Part shown: one piece after another, positions 25,216-37,036 of the stretch | Position numbering within the stretch: the first letter of the stretch is position 1 | Layout of the letters: the number at the start of each line of letters is the position of its first letter | NCBI GenBank assembly: GCA_034509925.1 | Contig: CM067527.1 | Coordinates: forward strand, 2,852,501-2,916,500 | Origin: Hirudinaria manillensis | Taxonomy: Eukaryota; Annelida; Clitellata; Hirudinida; Hirudinidae | DNA length: 64,000 nucleotides | Reading direction: 5' to 3' | Program-made: the position numbers and the translations under genes | The notes under the pieces: model-generated | Database searches by the model: none | What the model saw: the letters and a program-made list of their open reading frames with translations, nothing else | What the model was told of the DNA's origin: nothing

Positions 25216-26705
25216 ATAAGCCTCATCGTCATCATCATTGGCCATTATTATGGCTTCAAAAGTTTTAGAACTATTCCTGATGATAGTTGTCTCTAATTCA
25301 ACAATAGTCCAATGTTTATTGACCGGTTCGATAACTACCATTGACCGCGGTCGAATTGATCGCAGACAAGCCACGCCCACACCCATCGAAGGGCCACCCA
25401 CAATCTTTTTTGTTTTTGTCTTGGGCCATCCTAGTCGTCGTCGTCGTCGTCTTCGCTTTTCTGGCAGGTGGCTGTTTAAAAAGGAGAGCGTCACGCGTTT
25501 CTCAACCGTTTTTGAGGGAAAGGAACAAACCACGCCACGCGACGACTGTGGAAAAAGGTTAGGAAATCGTTGTTGTTGTTGTTGCTGCTGCTGTTGCCTC
25601 TGATAATTGTACTGGCCGAGTTACTGGATAGGAATTGTTGATCGTGTGTTTGGGAGGCGTGCACACCGGCAATGGTCATGTGGATCAGACCATCAAGGGA
25701 TTATTGCTGCTTGTTGTTGTTGTTGTTGTTGAATAATGTTTGATTGCTGATCTATCAGTGGAATCACTGTGAAGTGCATTCTTTTGGATTTTTCACGTTG
25801 TTCAGCGTTTGTTCTAAAGCGTCGATTTCTGTTTTTTTAAAGGTATATTTTACGATTTTTTAAAAATTTATTCGTTGCTAAATTATTCATTAATTATTGT
25901 CTATAGTGATATAAAAAAGAATTTATGAGTTCAGCTAAATACAAGCTTAATATGGCAGCAAGAACGACAAAAACATTAGCCATGATGCAATGTAATTAGC
26001 TATTAGTCCACACGAGGAAGGAGAGAGTAATATCTTCTAAGGACGGCCCCATAACTGATTTAATTAAATCGCTTCGTTTTATTATTTAATTAATTTTTAT
26101 TTAGATCATTTTAATGGCATAATTAGCTTAAATATCTCAGAATCGGGATTTCAAAGTTGTCTTTAATTTTCCTTAAAGTGTTGGGAGAAAAACACAGCAT
26201 GGCCTGGCATCATCGGCAGAATAAAACGTATTTTAAACCCAATGTAACGATGTAATCACTGTAACGATTGCTATTGTTGTTATCGTTGTTGTTCATAATA
26301 ATAATAATTAATATTGCTATATTTTTAAAATTTTTATTATTGAAATATTAATTACCATAATAATAATAATAATAATAATAATAATTGTGATTACTAGTAA
26401 CAGCGTTTGTTTGAATCTGACGAGTTTGATTAAACGTCTGCTCGAATGATCTCGCTGGAATGCAAATGGAAAATAAATCCTTCGTTCGCAGTGAAAAATG
26501 ATTGCTTTGAAATGGCATGAAATGCACGCCAATTGGTCTCTTAATATACCCATCACATTAAAATATACCCGTTATATTGTAGATATAACCTTTGTATTAT
26601 AATATACCAGAACTTTCCTCAATTTCTTGATCTGAACAAACAAAGAGGTTTTCTCCGACAGCCCATTTCGCGTGTTCAACTACCCGAAAAAGTTAAACTG
26701 CTAAT
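22240..26705 (+). CDS. Candidate unknown single-pass membrane protein (exon chain)
   Basis: The family is unknown. A chain of segments with splice-like borders keeps phase: 22240-22323 (ends RVRKLGR), 23755-23913 (contains SILFIHNLTINIPYDLMP and an Asn-glycosylation site), 24007-24034 (NPWLAFIWN), 24442-24512 (KYVTDVKNDMPPNSKEL) and 24756-24797 (LFCIIKAFEMTPDGR). A later block ending at about 25557 encodes a hydrophobic span followed by CLKRRASR. It joins in phase to a last block 26647-26705 ending in FNYPKKLNC and a stop. The join between 24797 and the membrane-span block does not keep phase, so an exon is missing or the model is wrong there. The 24034 donor is weak, and the hydrophobic span partly consists of a GTC repeat. 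No start exon was found. Read from the borders, this would be a type I membrane protein. Confidence 0.3.
25175..25213. repeat. (ATT)n microsatellite
   Basis: An uninterrupted run of ATT/TTA units lies in AT-rich DNA. Confidence 0.85.
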
Positions 26706-27147
26706 TGATTTCTTTGGCGGCCAAATCTTCGTTATTATTATTATTATTTATTTATTTTTCAAATTCAGACTGCTGCTAGTGCTGCTAGTTATACCGTGCT
26801 TACATTCTATACCTCGTAAGGAAACGCTGAAAAGAAAGCCACGAAAAGGGGTAATGTAAAGTAAAGGAGAAGATAGTCAATATTGGAGCTTAATTGCATG
26901 AGTCATTTTGGAAGACATTTGTTTACTCACAGCCTGGATCACAACGTCTTTGTCCAACCCTTCAGCGCTGTTTGTCCGCACTTTGTGAGACCATATGCAT
27001 GGTCGAGTGCCTTCAGAGCTATTCCAATTGACACCAAATAAATATAATTAGGAGATATTATTTATTCGCACTCAGTTCCATTAAATTATAATTGTTTATT
27101 TCTTAATTTTTGACGAATCGGATATTTATATAAAATTATTTAATTTC

Positions 27148-29124
27148 ATGCAGAACACCAATCTAAATCAAGAAATGACTACATTGAAGAATTCAGAAAG
27201 CATTCCGATGAAAATCTTTGCTGTGGCTTTATTCTTTGCCCTTCTCATCGAACCGAGTTTATCAAAATCCACAGGTTCACCTTCCACCGAATCTATCGAG
27301 GATGTTACTTCGGGTTCAACATCAATAACGTCCTCCCCTACCATCGGATCATTTTCCACGAATGCATCTACATCTTCCAGCGAAATAGTCGGGAACATCG
27401 AAACCAGCACAGTCACTATTACTGCGGACTCTACTTCATCTGGTTCAACTAGCAAAGCGGAGAAAAAAGCAGACTCAGCAGATTCGTCCATTACTTCTGA
27501 AATTACAGCCACTGGCGAGACCACCACAGTTACAACAGCTTCTTCAAGTGCAGAAACTGCAACCACAACTGTCACCACTATGGAGTTAAACTCCACAACT
27601 GCAAGTCCTTCCAACGAAACTTCCACGGTGGATAGTCCAGTAACTACCTCAATCTCAAAAACTGAAGAACATGCATCCACAATTAAAACCTCACCAGATG
27701 ATCCTACTTCTACTTCTACAGTCTCTAGCAAGACCTCAGACGTCACAATTTCTGGAGAAGAAATGTTTCCGATTTCAAAAATTAAAGACACAACCCTTGA
27801 ACCCACTACGGCGCCAAAAGCTATGGATCCAAGTACAACTTCCAGCGAAAACCCCGAAACCAGCACAGCAACTGTAGACACTACTTCCTCTGGTTCAACT
27901 GTCGAAGCGGTGAAAAAAACAGACTCAGCAGATGCATCCATTGCAACTGAAATTACCGCCTCTGGCGAGACCACCACAGTTACAACAGCTTCTTCAAGTG
28001 CAGAAACTGGAACCACAACTGTCACCACTATGGAGTTAAACCCCACAACTGAAAGTCTTTCCAATGAAACTACCACGGTGGATAGTCCAGTAACTACCTC
28101 AATCTCAAAAACTGAAGAACATGCATCCACAAAAGTTACGGAAACAATTAAAATCTCACCAGATGATCCTACTTCTACAGCTTCTGGTAAGACCTCAGAC
28201 GTCACAATTTCTGGAGAGGAAATGCTTCCGATTTCAAAAATTGAAGAAACAACCCTTGAACCCACTACTGCGCCTATGGATCCAAGTGCAACTTCCAGCA
28301 CAGTAACTGTAGACTCTACTTCCTCTAGTTCAACTATCGAAGCGGTGAAAAAAACAGACTCAGCAGATGCGTCCATTACTACTGAAATTACAGCCTCTGG
28401 CGAGACCACCACAGTTACAACAGCTTCTTCAAGTACAGAAAATGGATCCACAACTACCACCACAGCTGCAAGTCCTTTCAACGAAACTACGTTGGCTGTC
28501 TCAATCTTAGAAACTGAAACATCAAGTGCCGATTCAAATACCTCACCAATTGTTCCCACCACTCTTGCATCCTATACTACTATTGACTCGAAATCCACGG
28601 ATGCAAGTTCAGTTTCTGTAGAGAACGCAACAGCAGCCACCGTAGTAACTGTTCCAGTTGAAAGTATTACATCGGAAACTAAATCGTCAGCCTTCTCCAT
28701 TTCTACCGAGGACAGCAAAGTAACTTCCTCCCTGAACTCCGGTTCAGAAAGTGAAGCGTCGACAAAACCAACTTCGGCAGATGCAATCGTTTCTTCTACT
28801 GCTAAAACTTCGGCCTCCGGGGAGACCGCCAGCAGCGCGGGAGTTAGCGAAGTAACAGGTGCAAACTCTCCAAACTCAGATACGATGACACCCACCACAC
28901 CCGCACCAGTCACTTCTAACATGGAAGCTAACAAATCCACTTCAGGATCTCAAACCACAGAAAAACCTTCTCTCGATTCCACATCCACCCCTCAAGAAAC
29001 CAGTTCCGCTGACACCAGAACAACCCCGAAAGCAGTCACCGAGAATCCAAAATCGGTATCCAGTAGTAGTCATGCCGGCTACATTTCGGCGCTAGTGGCC
29101 TGTCTGCTCGTTTATTTATTTTAA
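27148..29124 (+). CDS. Mucin-like, probably GPI-anchored Ser/Thr-rich protein
   Basis: One uninterrupted reading frame encodes a protein made almost wholly of Ser, Thr, Ala and Glu, typical of heavily O-glycosylated surface mucins. The best start is the Met at 27208, which begins a signal peptide (MKIFAVALFFALLIEPSLS). An in-frame Met at 27175 is also possible. The sequence TTTCATGCAG just before 27151 looks like a splice acceptor, so an upstream untranslated exon is likely. The C-terminus (small residues, then a hydrophobic tail SALVACLLVYLF with no cytoplasmic residues) looks like a GPI-anchor signal. The middle contains tandem repeats of about 450 and 435 bp (near 27431, 27881 and 28316), each with a KKTDSADASI-like segment, TASGETTTVTTASSS and a conserved SGEEM.PISKI block. 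I cannot name an orthologue: such proteins evolve too fast. Confidence 0.8.
   Translation: MQNTNLNQEMTTLKNSESIPMKIFAVALFFALLIEPSLSKSTGSPSTESIEDVTSGSTSITSSPTIGSFSTNASTSSSEIVGNIETSTVTITADSTSSGSTSKAEKKADSADSSITSEITATGETTTVTTASSSAETATTTVTTMELNSTTASPSNETSTVDSPVTTSISKTEEHASTIKTSPDDPTSTSTVSSKTSDVTISGEEMFPISKIKDTTLEPTTAPKAMDPSTTSSENPETSTATVDTTSSGSTVEAVKKTDSADASIATEITASGETTTVTTASSSAETGTTTVTTMELNPTTESLSNETTTVDSPVTTSISKTEEHASTKVTETIKISPDDPTSTASGKTSDVTISGEEMLPISKIEETTLEPTTAPMDPSATSSTVTVDSTSSSSTIEAVKKTDSADASITTEITASGETTTVTTASSSTENGSTTTTTAASPFNETTLAVSILETETSSADSNTSPIVPTTLASYTTIDSKSTDASSVSVENATAATVVTVPVESITSETKSSAFSISTEDSKVTSSLNSGSESEASTKPTSADAIVSSTAKTSASGETASSAGVSEVTGANSPNSDTMTPTTPAPVTSNMEANKSTSGSQTTEKPSLDSTSTPQETSSADTRTTPKAVTENPKSVSSSSHAGYISALVACLLVYLF
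27431..28480 (+). repeat. Long tandem coding repeat inside the mucin-like gene
   Basis: Copies begin near 27431, 27881 and 28316 (spacing about 450, then 435 bp). The first two are near-identical in long blocks; the third decays after about 28480. Small in-frame insertions or deletions separate the copies, such as extra KVTET codons in copy 2. Confidence 0.8.
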
Positions 29125-30922
29125 ATTCACCAGGTGTTTGGTTTAATTATTGTTGTAAATATCACTTGATTTTTTTAAATAACTGAATTTTATTTAATTT
29201 ACCAACGATGCATTCTTGAAATTGGTCTTGTTAGAGGTGTCTTAGGGTTTACATATCCGCATCTTAATAACAAATATCCAATAATTTTAATATTAACATT
29301 AATTCAATTTGTGTGATTTTATTTTTGTCAAATTCTTAAAATTTGTGATTAAATTGTCGGAGGTGGTAATTATTTTGTCTATAAATGTTTGCGGACTGAG
29401 AATTTCTGCTAAATTATTTCAAATTATTTTCTTTAATTTTTGTGTTTCAATTCTTATTTATTAATTGTTCTCTTTACATCGAATAAATATAATTTGAGGT
29501 GCTAAATTTGTATATAAGTTTACAAAATGGAGATTCAACTGAAAGTGCGTTTTTTCTACGATTATTAAAAGTATTTATCAAATACGCGTTTATATTTATA
29601 GTATGCATCTGGATTTTATTCCTAGGTTGTAGGAAAAAGATTTTTGGTTAACTCTTGGGAAATTTTGGAGAGGTCAACGCTAAAATAACAAGTTGTATAT
29701 GGGTTCTTAAATTAAAGTCAAGATAATTAATTACTTCTACTCCAATTAGTGTTGCAATTATCACTCTTATGATTGTCGCTTTAGGATTGATTACTTTGCA
29801 ATCACGGATGAAGATGGAATAGATCCACTATTCTTATGAGCATACCAACTTGTGCATACATTACTAAGTCAGAACAATCGAAAGAAAGACGATTTCAAGG
29901 CCCATTATTATAATTTTCATAGCAAGCATCAATATTATCTTAAGTTAAAGCAGCATAAACTCACCTCGTCTGGTTAATTCATTCCAGCCAGCACGTCAAA
30001 GCCTTTCAACGTCAGATTCATATTGGCAAGAAGGAATAACTTGACAGTATTTAGGCTTTTGTCTACTGATCCGAGATTTCATTACTCCGGTTATGTCGAG
30101 CAGCACAAGTGAAGAACAAGAGCGAATGCAAATATAAATTTCTTGAACTCCGCCTCAAACAAATAGTGTTTTTCAGGTAACATTATTGCGAAAGTTCTTA
30201 AATACGGCGTTCTGAAAGCAAATCCAACTCGTTTGACTACCGCAAAAAATCTTTGACGTCTGCTTTTGATGGATTTCATCAAAAGATTTACGGATCAAAC
30301 ATATTTCTGATTGTACAAAATTTAACTATCTGGAATAATTATAATCATGTTATTATTTAAATTATATTATGTAAATGCATTATTATGTAAATTGAAAATC
30401 TCACCATTTGCGAATTCATATAATAAATAAAATTGTTATGGATTTGAAAAAAATAATATGGATTTAATTATTTAATTTTGCATAAAAAGTGCTTGTATTT
30501 GATTGTTATGTGCAATTGTTGTGGTTCGATCTCATTCGTTAATTTGTAAATAAATGACTACAGGAAGCTTCTGAGTAAAGGTGAGCTGTTATTTTCGGTC
30601 TAAAGTTCGTGTATTCGTTTTGTTGTCGCAAACTTTCGCCTTTCTGGACCTAAGAAATTGAGATTTGATAACAATATCAGGTTCGTTGTTCGACGTTATG
30701 ATTTTATTATTTGTATTAAACATCTTCGTCGTTGTTTTATGACAAAAAAACTTTAAAGTTAAAGTGAACTTTATGATATTTGTTTATTGCACAAAGCTGA
30801 TTGTAACCGTAATGGCTGCTAAATTTTAAATACATGATTTTCATTCATTGACATAGCTTGATTAATTTGATGTATGTGAAACAGTAGGGGACCTCACTTA
30901 AAAGCTTCTTTGGCTGGTGACT
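29125..30922. other. Intergenic: mucin-like 3' end and epsin upstream region
   Basis: This is AT-rich DNA with no supported gene. A possible poly(A) signal AATAAA at about 29482 would end the mucin-like transcript. A minus-strand open frame at 30091-30282 has no recognisable features. Confidence 0.5.
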
Positions 30923-33900
30923 ATGCAACGGAAGATCAAAAACGTCGTCAAGAATTACACTGCCTCAGAGATTAAAGTCCGAGAGGCTACCTCGAACGAT
31001 CCATGGGGTCCTTCCAGCATCTTGATGTCGGAGATTGCCACCCTCACTTTCGATGCTCTTGCCCGGTCGGAGATCATGCCGATCATCTGGAAGAGGCTGA
31101 ACGACCACGGCAAGAATTGGCGGCACGTCTACAAATCCTTGGTCTTGCTCGAGTACCTCGTCCGGACAGGGAGCGACCAAGTCGTACGCCAGTGCAAGGA
31201 CAACATAATCCTCGTTCAGACTCTCAGGGAATTTCAATACGTCGAGAACGGACTGGACTGCGGGCTCAACGTCAGAGAGGCGGCAAAGTCCCTCTTCGAT
31301 CTGCTGAAAGACGAGGAAAAGCTGAAGAACGAGAGATCCAGGGCTGCCGGATCGAAAGCGAGATTCGGAGACATGTGGGGCCATCCGTCGGTTGGTGAAA
31401 TCTTTCTTTACGTTTGGCTACTAAAGTCACTTCTCTTGTCATTATTATGGTAAATGTCATTTCATTTTCAACAGTTAGGTGTATTTGTTAACATATACTA
31501 ACTATTATAACTTGTAATAGATAGGAGTCATTAGGATTAGTATTACCAATCATAGATATATAACTAGATTACATATTCTCATGAGATCAGATGATGTAAG
31601 CTGTTGAATTAATGAACTGATGATTGATTGGCTGGTTTGACTAATTAATTTCTCTTTAGATTTTAATCATGCGTGGTTGGAACTGAATAAATGTTCTCAT
31701 CTTTTGTTGGAATTTTTATTCCAATAATTCTCAAATATTTTTATTTATTTCTTCAATAATTTTATCCATTGTTTAATCTTTATTATGAATAATTTTGTTC
31801 TGAATTTAATTAACAGTTTGCGAGGACTTTTATTAATTTGTGTATTTGTTACCATAGCCATTGCAATGCATGTCTTTGTGTTATTAATATTATTAAATTT
31901 TTATTATTATTATTAAGATGTGGCTTAAAGACAGATAAATATTTAAATGCTTTTATATTCAAAACCACTTCACATTCTTCTTCTTCTTCTTTAGTTTTAA
32001 TCAGTTTCTGCTCAGAAATACTGCATAATTACACAGCATAAATACTTATGAGTCAGAACTGTGAAGGAGGGCTTCACTTGTCACAGCTGAACCCATCATC
32101 TCTTGCCATGCCTTAAAGCAGGAATGCAACACTCCGAATCAATTTTCAGGCCAAAATGTACTGGCATTAACAGATTTATTGGTAATAAATTACAGGTATT
32201 AATATCGTACCTGTTGTTATTAATTAATTATTATTATTAGTTATTTATTACAAAGGTTGGCATAAAAACGGTCGTGCAAAGCACGTGCCACTCAAAGATC
32301 AAACAGTAGCTTGATTATGAATCCATTTTTTTTCTGTCAATACTTTGATAGCTCCTACTTACCAGATGTTGAGATATTCTTATCTTGTTTATTTCAAAGG
32401 GCTGCTTTTAGAATGTTGCTGCTCCGCGAACCGATTTTAAGTTCTTGAAATCTCAAATCAGTTTCCTTGGAAACAGGATGTTTATTTTTGGAGCCTTCTG
32501 AAATTACTGGCAATGGAGCATAATATGGCATTAAGCCTGTGGCTTTGTTGTTGCTATTTGAGGTCATTAGTGCTGTCTAAAGGTTTTCCTCCTTAATGAC
32601 AATAACAACAACAATAATAAAATAATAATAATAACAACAACAACAATAAAATAATAATAATAATAATAACAACAACAATAAAATAATAATAATAATAATA
32701 ATAATAAACACTGACAGTGCATTAATCCATTTTTGCAAACTTAAATTGAGTTTAAAGTTCCTTTATTTAGTTTCTTCTTTTTTTAATTAAAAGAAATATT
32801 TTAATTTTTGGTTTGAATTATGACGAGGATGTGATGACACATTTTGTAAGCAAGAACTGAATCCACCGATTCAATTATTATGGCAACTCTAATCTAATTA
32901 AGGTGTTTGTTTATATTTTTGCATTTATCTGCATTATATAATTATTATCGACTCCTTTTAGACTTTTGTTTAAATGTTTTTATTTATTTTTGTTTAAATG
33001 AAACTGGCGGAGAAGGATAAACGCCCTTTTTACAAACATAAAAAAATAATTAATTATGATCACATTAAGAGTTATAATTATAGTCAGGCATATAATTATA
33101 ATTAATTAATTAATGGCATAGTTTCCACGGATTGGACTTTAAGAATTTTTTTACGGTTTGCAGTCTGCCGGGGAGCTTGCCATTAGTTCGAGTTCGTACA
33201 ACTCGGAGAGGAAGTATAGGCCATTCACGACCGACGCCATGGAGATGGAGAGGCATTCGGAGAGGGTGCATTCACCCATCAGTGAGTTCAGTTCCTATCT
33301 TGACTGGATTGTTTTGTAACCTTTTTAGACAGTTTTTTTTTTCTAGACGAGAGTGATGTTTGTCGAGCTGTTAATTAATTAATTAATGTTCTTAATTCTT
33401 AGTTAATGTGCAATCACAAGTGGAATTTGGAAATATCTTTGCCTCAAAAAATCATCTCTAATGCAAACCATCATTTTTGGACTAATCACTTTCTTATCGA
33501 ATGAAGCAAACTCGACTCTTCTTTTTCCTACGAACCGATTAAACCCGTCCGACAGCTCTCGGCAAGTCGAGGCAGATCGACAAGCTGAAGGATCCGGAGA
33601 TGGAAACCAGCCGACCGTCGAACCCGAACGAAGAGGAGCTCCAACTCCAGCTGGCACTGGCCATGAGCAAGGAGGAGCACGAGGCAGAGATGAGGAAACG
33701 GAAAGGAGAGGAAATCAAGCTCCAGATGGCCATCGAAGAAAGCAAGAAGACTGCTGAGCAGGAGGTGACGTTTTGTGATAATAGGACCGGGGAGGAGGAG
33801 GAGGAGGAAGAGGATGGTGATGATAGTAATGATGCGTAATGGTGATGACACAGCAGAGACAAGATGGTGACTTAGATATGTGCCCTTAGATATGTTGATT

Positions 33901-35668
33901 CTAATGTTCTCAATGATTCAATGTAATTGACATTTTCAGAAATCATGTAATTGTAAGGTGTATTTCCAAACAAAATATTACACTTAAGTCATTGCCAATT
34001 AATTAGAAAATGTGGAGAAAAGCCAGCCCCTTCAGCCTTGAGAAGAGGGCTTCTTCTGATGCTCTGGTTGACCCCTGGGGAGGTTCTGGGGTTGTTCCGA
34101 GGGTTCCAAGAGACCCCTGGAAATCCGGCCCCGGAGAATTCGACATCTTTTCCAGCACCTCCAAAAGCAATGATGACCTGTTGGTTGGGGCTCCAGGTTA
34201 AAAAAAATACTATTTTTGCTGCTATCTTTGACCATAAATATGCAGAAAGTTATGGTTGTAATGATTTGCAAACTGTTATTATTTTATTACATTATATATA
34301 GTTATTATTGCTAATTATTATTATAATAATCATTTTTTGTTATTATTAATTATTACTGTTAATAATAATAATTCATCATCATGGTTTTGGAAAAATGTTC
34401 AATTCCAAATGGAAAACCATCTTTATTCATTAATTTCTAGAATGATTGAACAGAAAGAGTGATGGATGTATGTAGCTCTTAATATTAATGAGGACAACAG
34501 ACCACATAGAGACCACATAGGACCACATAGAGACCATTAGATAGATACAACACATATTGTCTCCAAGTTATTTTTGAACCTCATTCACTTGTTTAAATCC
34601 TTTTTTTTATCCTTTAAACGTAGTTTATTCGACCGTTCACAAGACTACGGCGAGCAGTCTCCAGTCCACTCCGTGGGAGGAAGCCGCTGCCAAGTTCAGT
34701 CGCCCCCCGGTGGCAGACGACTTCCTGGAGATTTCCAACAGGCACGCCGCCGATGCCAGGATGGCGGGCCAGCCGAAGTCGTCCGAAATCGAGGGCTGGC
34801 TCCCTTCCTCGGAAGCTTCGGCAGGGGCGAGATCGGACGACCTCCTCGAAGATCTGTGGGGCGCGGGGTCCTCCAAGGCCACCGACGGTTCGGACACCGG
34901 CGCAGGCTTCGACGGAGGGGAAGGGGACCTCTTGAAGCCTCTTTCTGCCTCCGAGGGACAACCCAAGAGCAAGGCGGCGAAAAAGATCACCCCGGAAGAA
35001 TTTCTCGGACCCAATGCCAATCTGGTCGATTTGAATGAGCTGGTCTCAAAGCCAAAGCAGCCAGGTCTTAATGTTTCTGATTGTAATTAATTAAATAATC
35101 AAATAAACGATTTATTATTTAACTGGTTGAATAGGCTTAACCAAAAAAATCAATCAATGAATCTGTCATATGGCATTCAAAAGCTTAAAAAAAACTGAAT
35201 AAACAAAGCATCTTCAATCATGTTTCGAACTCTTAAGATGGTCTTACATTAAGATTGTCTCATCCACTTTGCGGATATTATTCGAACAAGTCTGACATTA
35301 ATCTTAGACGATCGAATTTCGTTAAATATCAAAAATATATGAAAAGCATCTCTTATTCCGAAACAGACAACTGGAATCCCTTTTCCATGACGATCCAGAC
35401 GAAAGGACCGGTCGTGAACCCTTTCGTGGTCAAGGCCCAGCAAGAAGAGAAGAGCAAGCGAGTACCTCTGAACCAACTCCAGTCCTCCGTCGGAAATCCC
35501 TCCGGCCAATCGGGTCAGTCTTTCAACTTCGAGGGTTCCGCCTTCGGCCAATCGCAGCAGGGCGCCGTCCAGGCGAACCAGTTGAGTTCTTTCAGCACGC
35601 CGTCTCTGGCCTTGATGTACACTCCCCAGCCTTTAGCGCAGAATCAGAACTACAACCCTTTCCTGTGA
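30923..35668 (+). CDS. EPN: Epsin (ENTH-domain clathrin adaptor)
   Basis: Epsin bends membrane and links PI(4,5)P2, ubiquitinated cargo, clathrin/AP-2 and EH-domain proteins in endocytosis. Exons are 30923-31390, 33164-33281, 33556-33764, 34007-34196, 34624-35064 and 35367-35668. The product is 575 residues, as expected (human EPN1 is about 576). The start is the Met of MQRKIKNVVKNYTASE; the GTG upstream at 30917 is not a start. The ENTH domain (about 1-145) has the hallmark VREATSNDPWGPSS and KRLNDHGKNWRHVYK. Two ubiquitin-interacting motifs follow (EEELQLQLALAMSKEE and GEEIKLQMAIEES). Then come DPW motifs (VDPWG, RDPWK), a clathrin-box-like DDLLEDLWG, the conserved TPEEFLGPNANLVDL, and three NPF motifs, the last at the extreme C-terminus. 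The first intron is the longest (about 1.8 kb). Nothing appears broken. Confidence 0.96.
32598..32706. repeat. (AAT)n/(AAC)n repeat in epsin intron 1
   Basis: Blocks of AAT alternate with blocks of AAC, roughly three alternating copies. Confidence 0.85.
34500..34535. repeat. Short GACCACATAGA tandem repeat
   Basis: About three imperfect copies of GACCACATAG(A) lie within epsin intron 4. Confidence 0.7.
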
Positions 35669-37036
35669 GGTCACGGAGGGCATTTGTTTTTGAGATAATG
35701 TTCGTCTACTTGATGTTCTCAAAAAGAATAGGTGGCAGTGTGTCTCGTGGCCGTCTGCTCATTACTCGTCATGTCGATTAGCAAACTTCTAGCTTCCACG
35801 GGCTTTACAGTTATCGTACCAACGTTCTAAGGACTAAATATTTTATTTTTTCCTTTGCAATTTATTTCGATTGTTGTTGCAATTGTCGATTTTTTTCTTT
35901 CGTTTCCATTCTTCTCGATCGCATTTTTTCCGACGAAAATCATTTCCCGAGAATTAATTTACGAACTCTGACGACGTTAACCGACGTTAATCGACGTTAA
36001 CCGACGTTAATCGACGTTCGCTCTCGAGTTTTGCCGTCGCGTCATCGTAATTGGACTTATTTTTGATCGCATTTATCTTTAGTTTTCTGAAGCACTCTCC
36101 AAACAATGTTTCACGTGGGGATGTCACCGACGTTCGATTTATATTTTGATTTTGTATTCTTCGTTTTCACCATTTAACGGCTATTGTAAATATTTTACAT
36201 TCGTTCCTAAAATACAGCTGGTATTAGACAATACTTCACTTAGCTATTTTATCAGAAGAATTGTGTAATGTGTGGTTGTCTTTAAATTCGAGCTGTAGCT
36301 CGTTTCTCCTGCTTTATCGCATAAAGTTGGAGAATAGATGTCGAGGTATGGGAAGAAGGACCATAATACGATTTGAGACTGGAGCGTCGGTTGGTTTCTT
36401 GGAAGTCTAGAGGGGGCTATATCTTAATAATTTTAAAAAAGGCAGGTGAATATTAAATTCTTATGAGTTAAATTTACTTCTCTTTAAAGTGAGTTAGATT
36501 GTGTTGGTTATAGGTGATTCTGACATCGTCGGGTATCCCGCTTAACGAGTAACAGATCCAAGAAAATTCTGCTAATGAGAAAATACTCTTTAGTCTTTAA
36601 TTTGGTCAAACTTGAAGAACGCGATATATGAAATTTGGAAATCGGTTAATTTAGATCGAACTAAAGGGGTTTTCAAGTTCTTGCGTGACAAGAATCTTTC
36701 ACAGATATAACTCACTCAATCGAGTGTATTTATGGATTCCAGCTGTTTCAAAAATCGATGAATAAGGTGAATCCTTGAAAATATAAATGAATGGTTCTCT
36801 TGTTTGTTTCAAGGCAGATCATTAAGTCGATGAGCACAGTGTTGGCTTTTAAGCAGGCTTTTCTAAAACGTCTGACCCTCTGTTTACGTTGCATCGTGTA
36901 ACGCTTGCATGGATCCCGGGGAGGGTTGCGAGCGATTATTAAAACTCAGAATTTGATATTTTTCTGACGAATTAGTTTACATTTTGTTCTGTTTTCTTAT
37001 TACCGCTGAATTGACGCATGCCGGTTTGACTGAAAA
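35669..37036. other. Epsin 3' UTR and intergenic region before CLK
   Basis: No gene was seen. The stretch holds the probable epsin 3' untranslated region, a 10-bp tandem repeat at 35971-36018, and presumably the CLK promoter. I found no clear promoter motif. Confidence 0.55.
35971..36018. repeat. 10-bp tandem repeat, 5 copies
   Basis: The unit YCGACGTTAA is repeated with exact 10-bp spacing. The pyrimidine alternates C/T from copy to copy. The unit contains the palindrome AACGTT-like core CGACGTTAA and lies in the probable epsin 3' untranslated region. Confidence 0.85.

Noticed and set aside
26915-27010. Segment open in several frames on both strands with splice-like ends
   Set aside because: Two different minus-strand frames and one plus-strand frame are all open, so the coding sense cannot be chosen. 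It may be an untranslated exon of the mucin-like gene.
27168-28562. 464-residue open frame on the minus strand
   Set aside because: It is antisense to the mucin-like gene; the Ser/Thr/Ala codon pattern leaves the opposite strand free of stops, and its Val/Ser/Glu-rich product has no domain.
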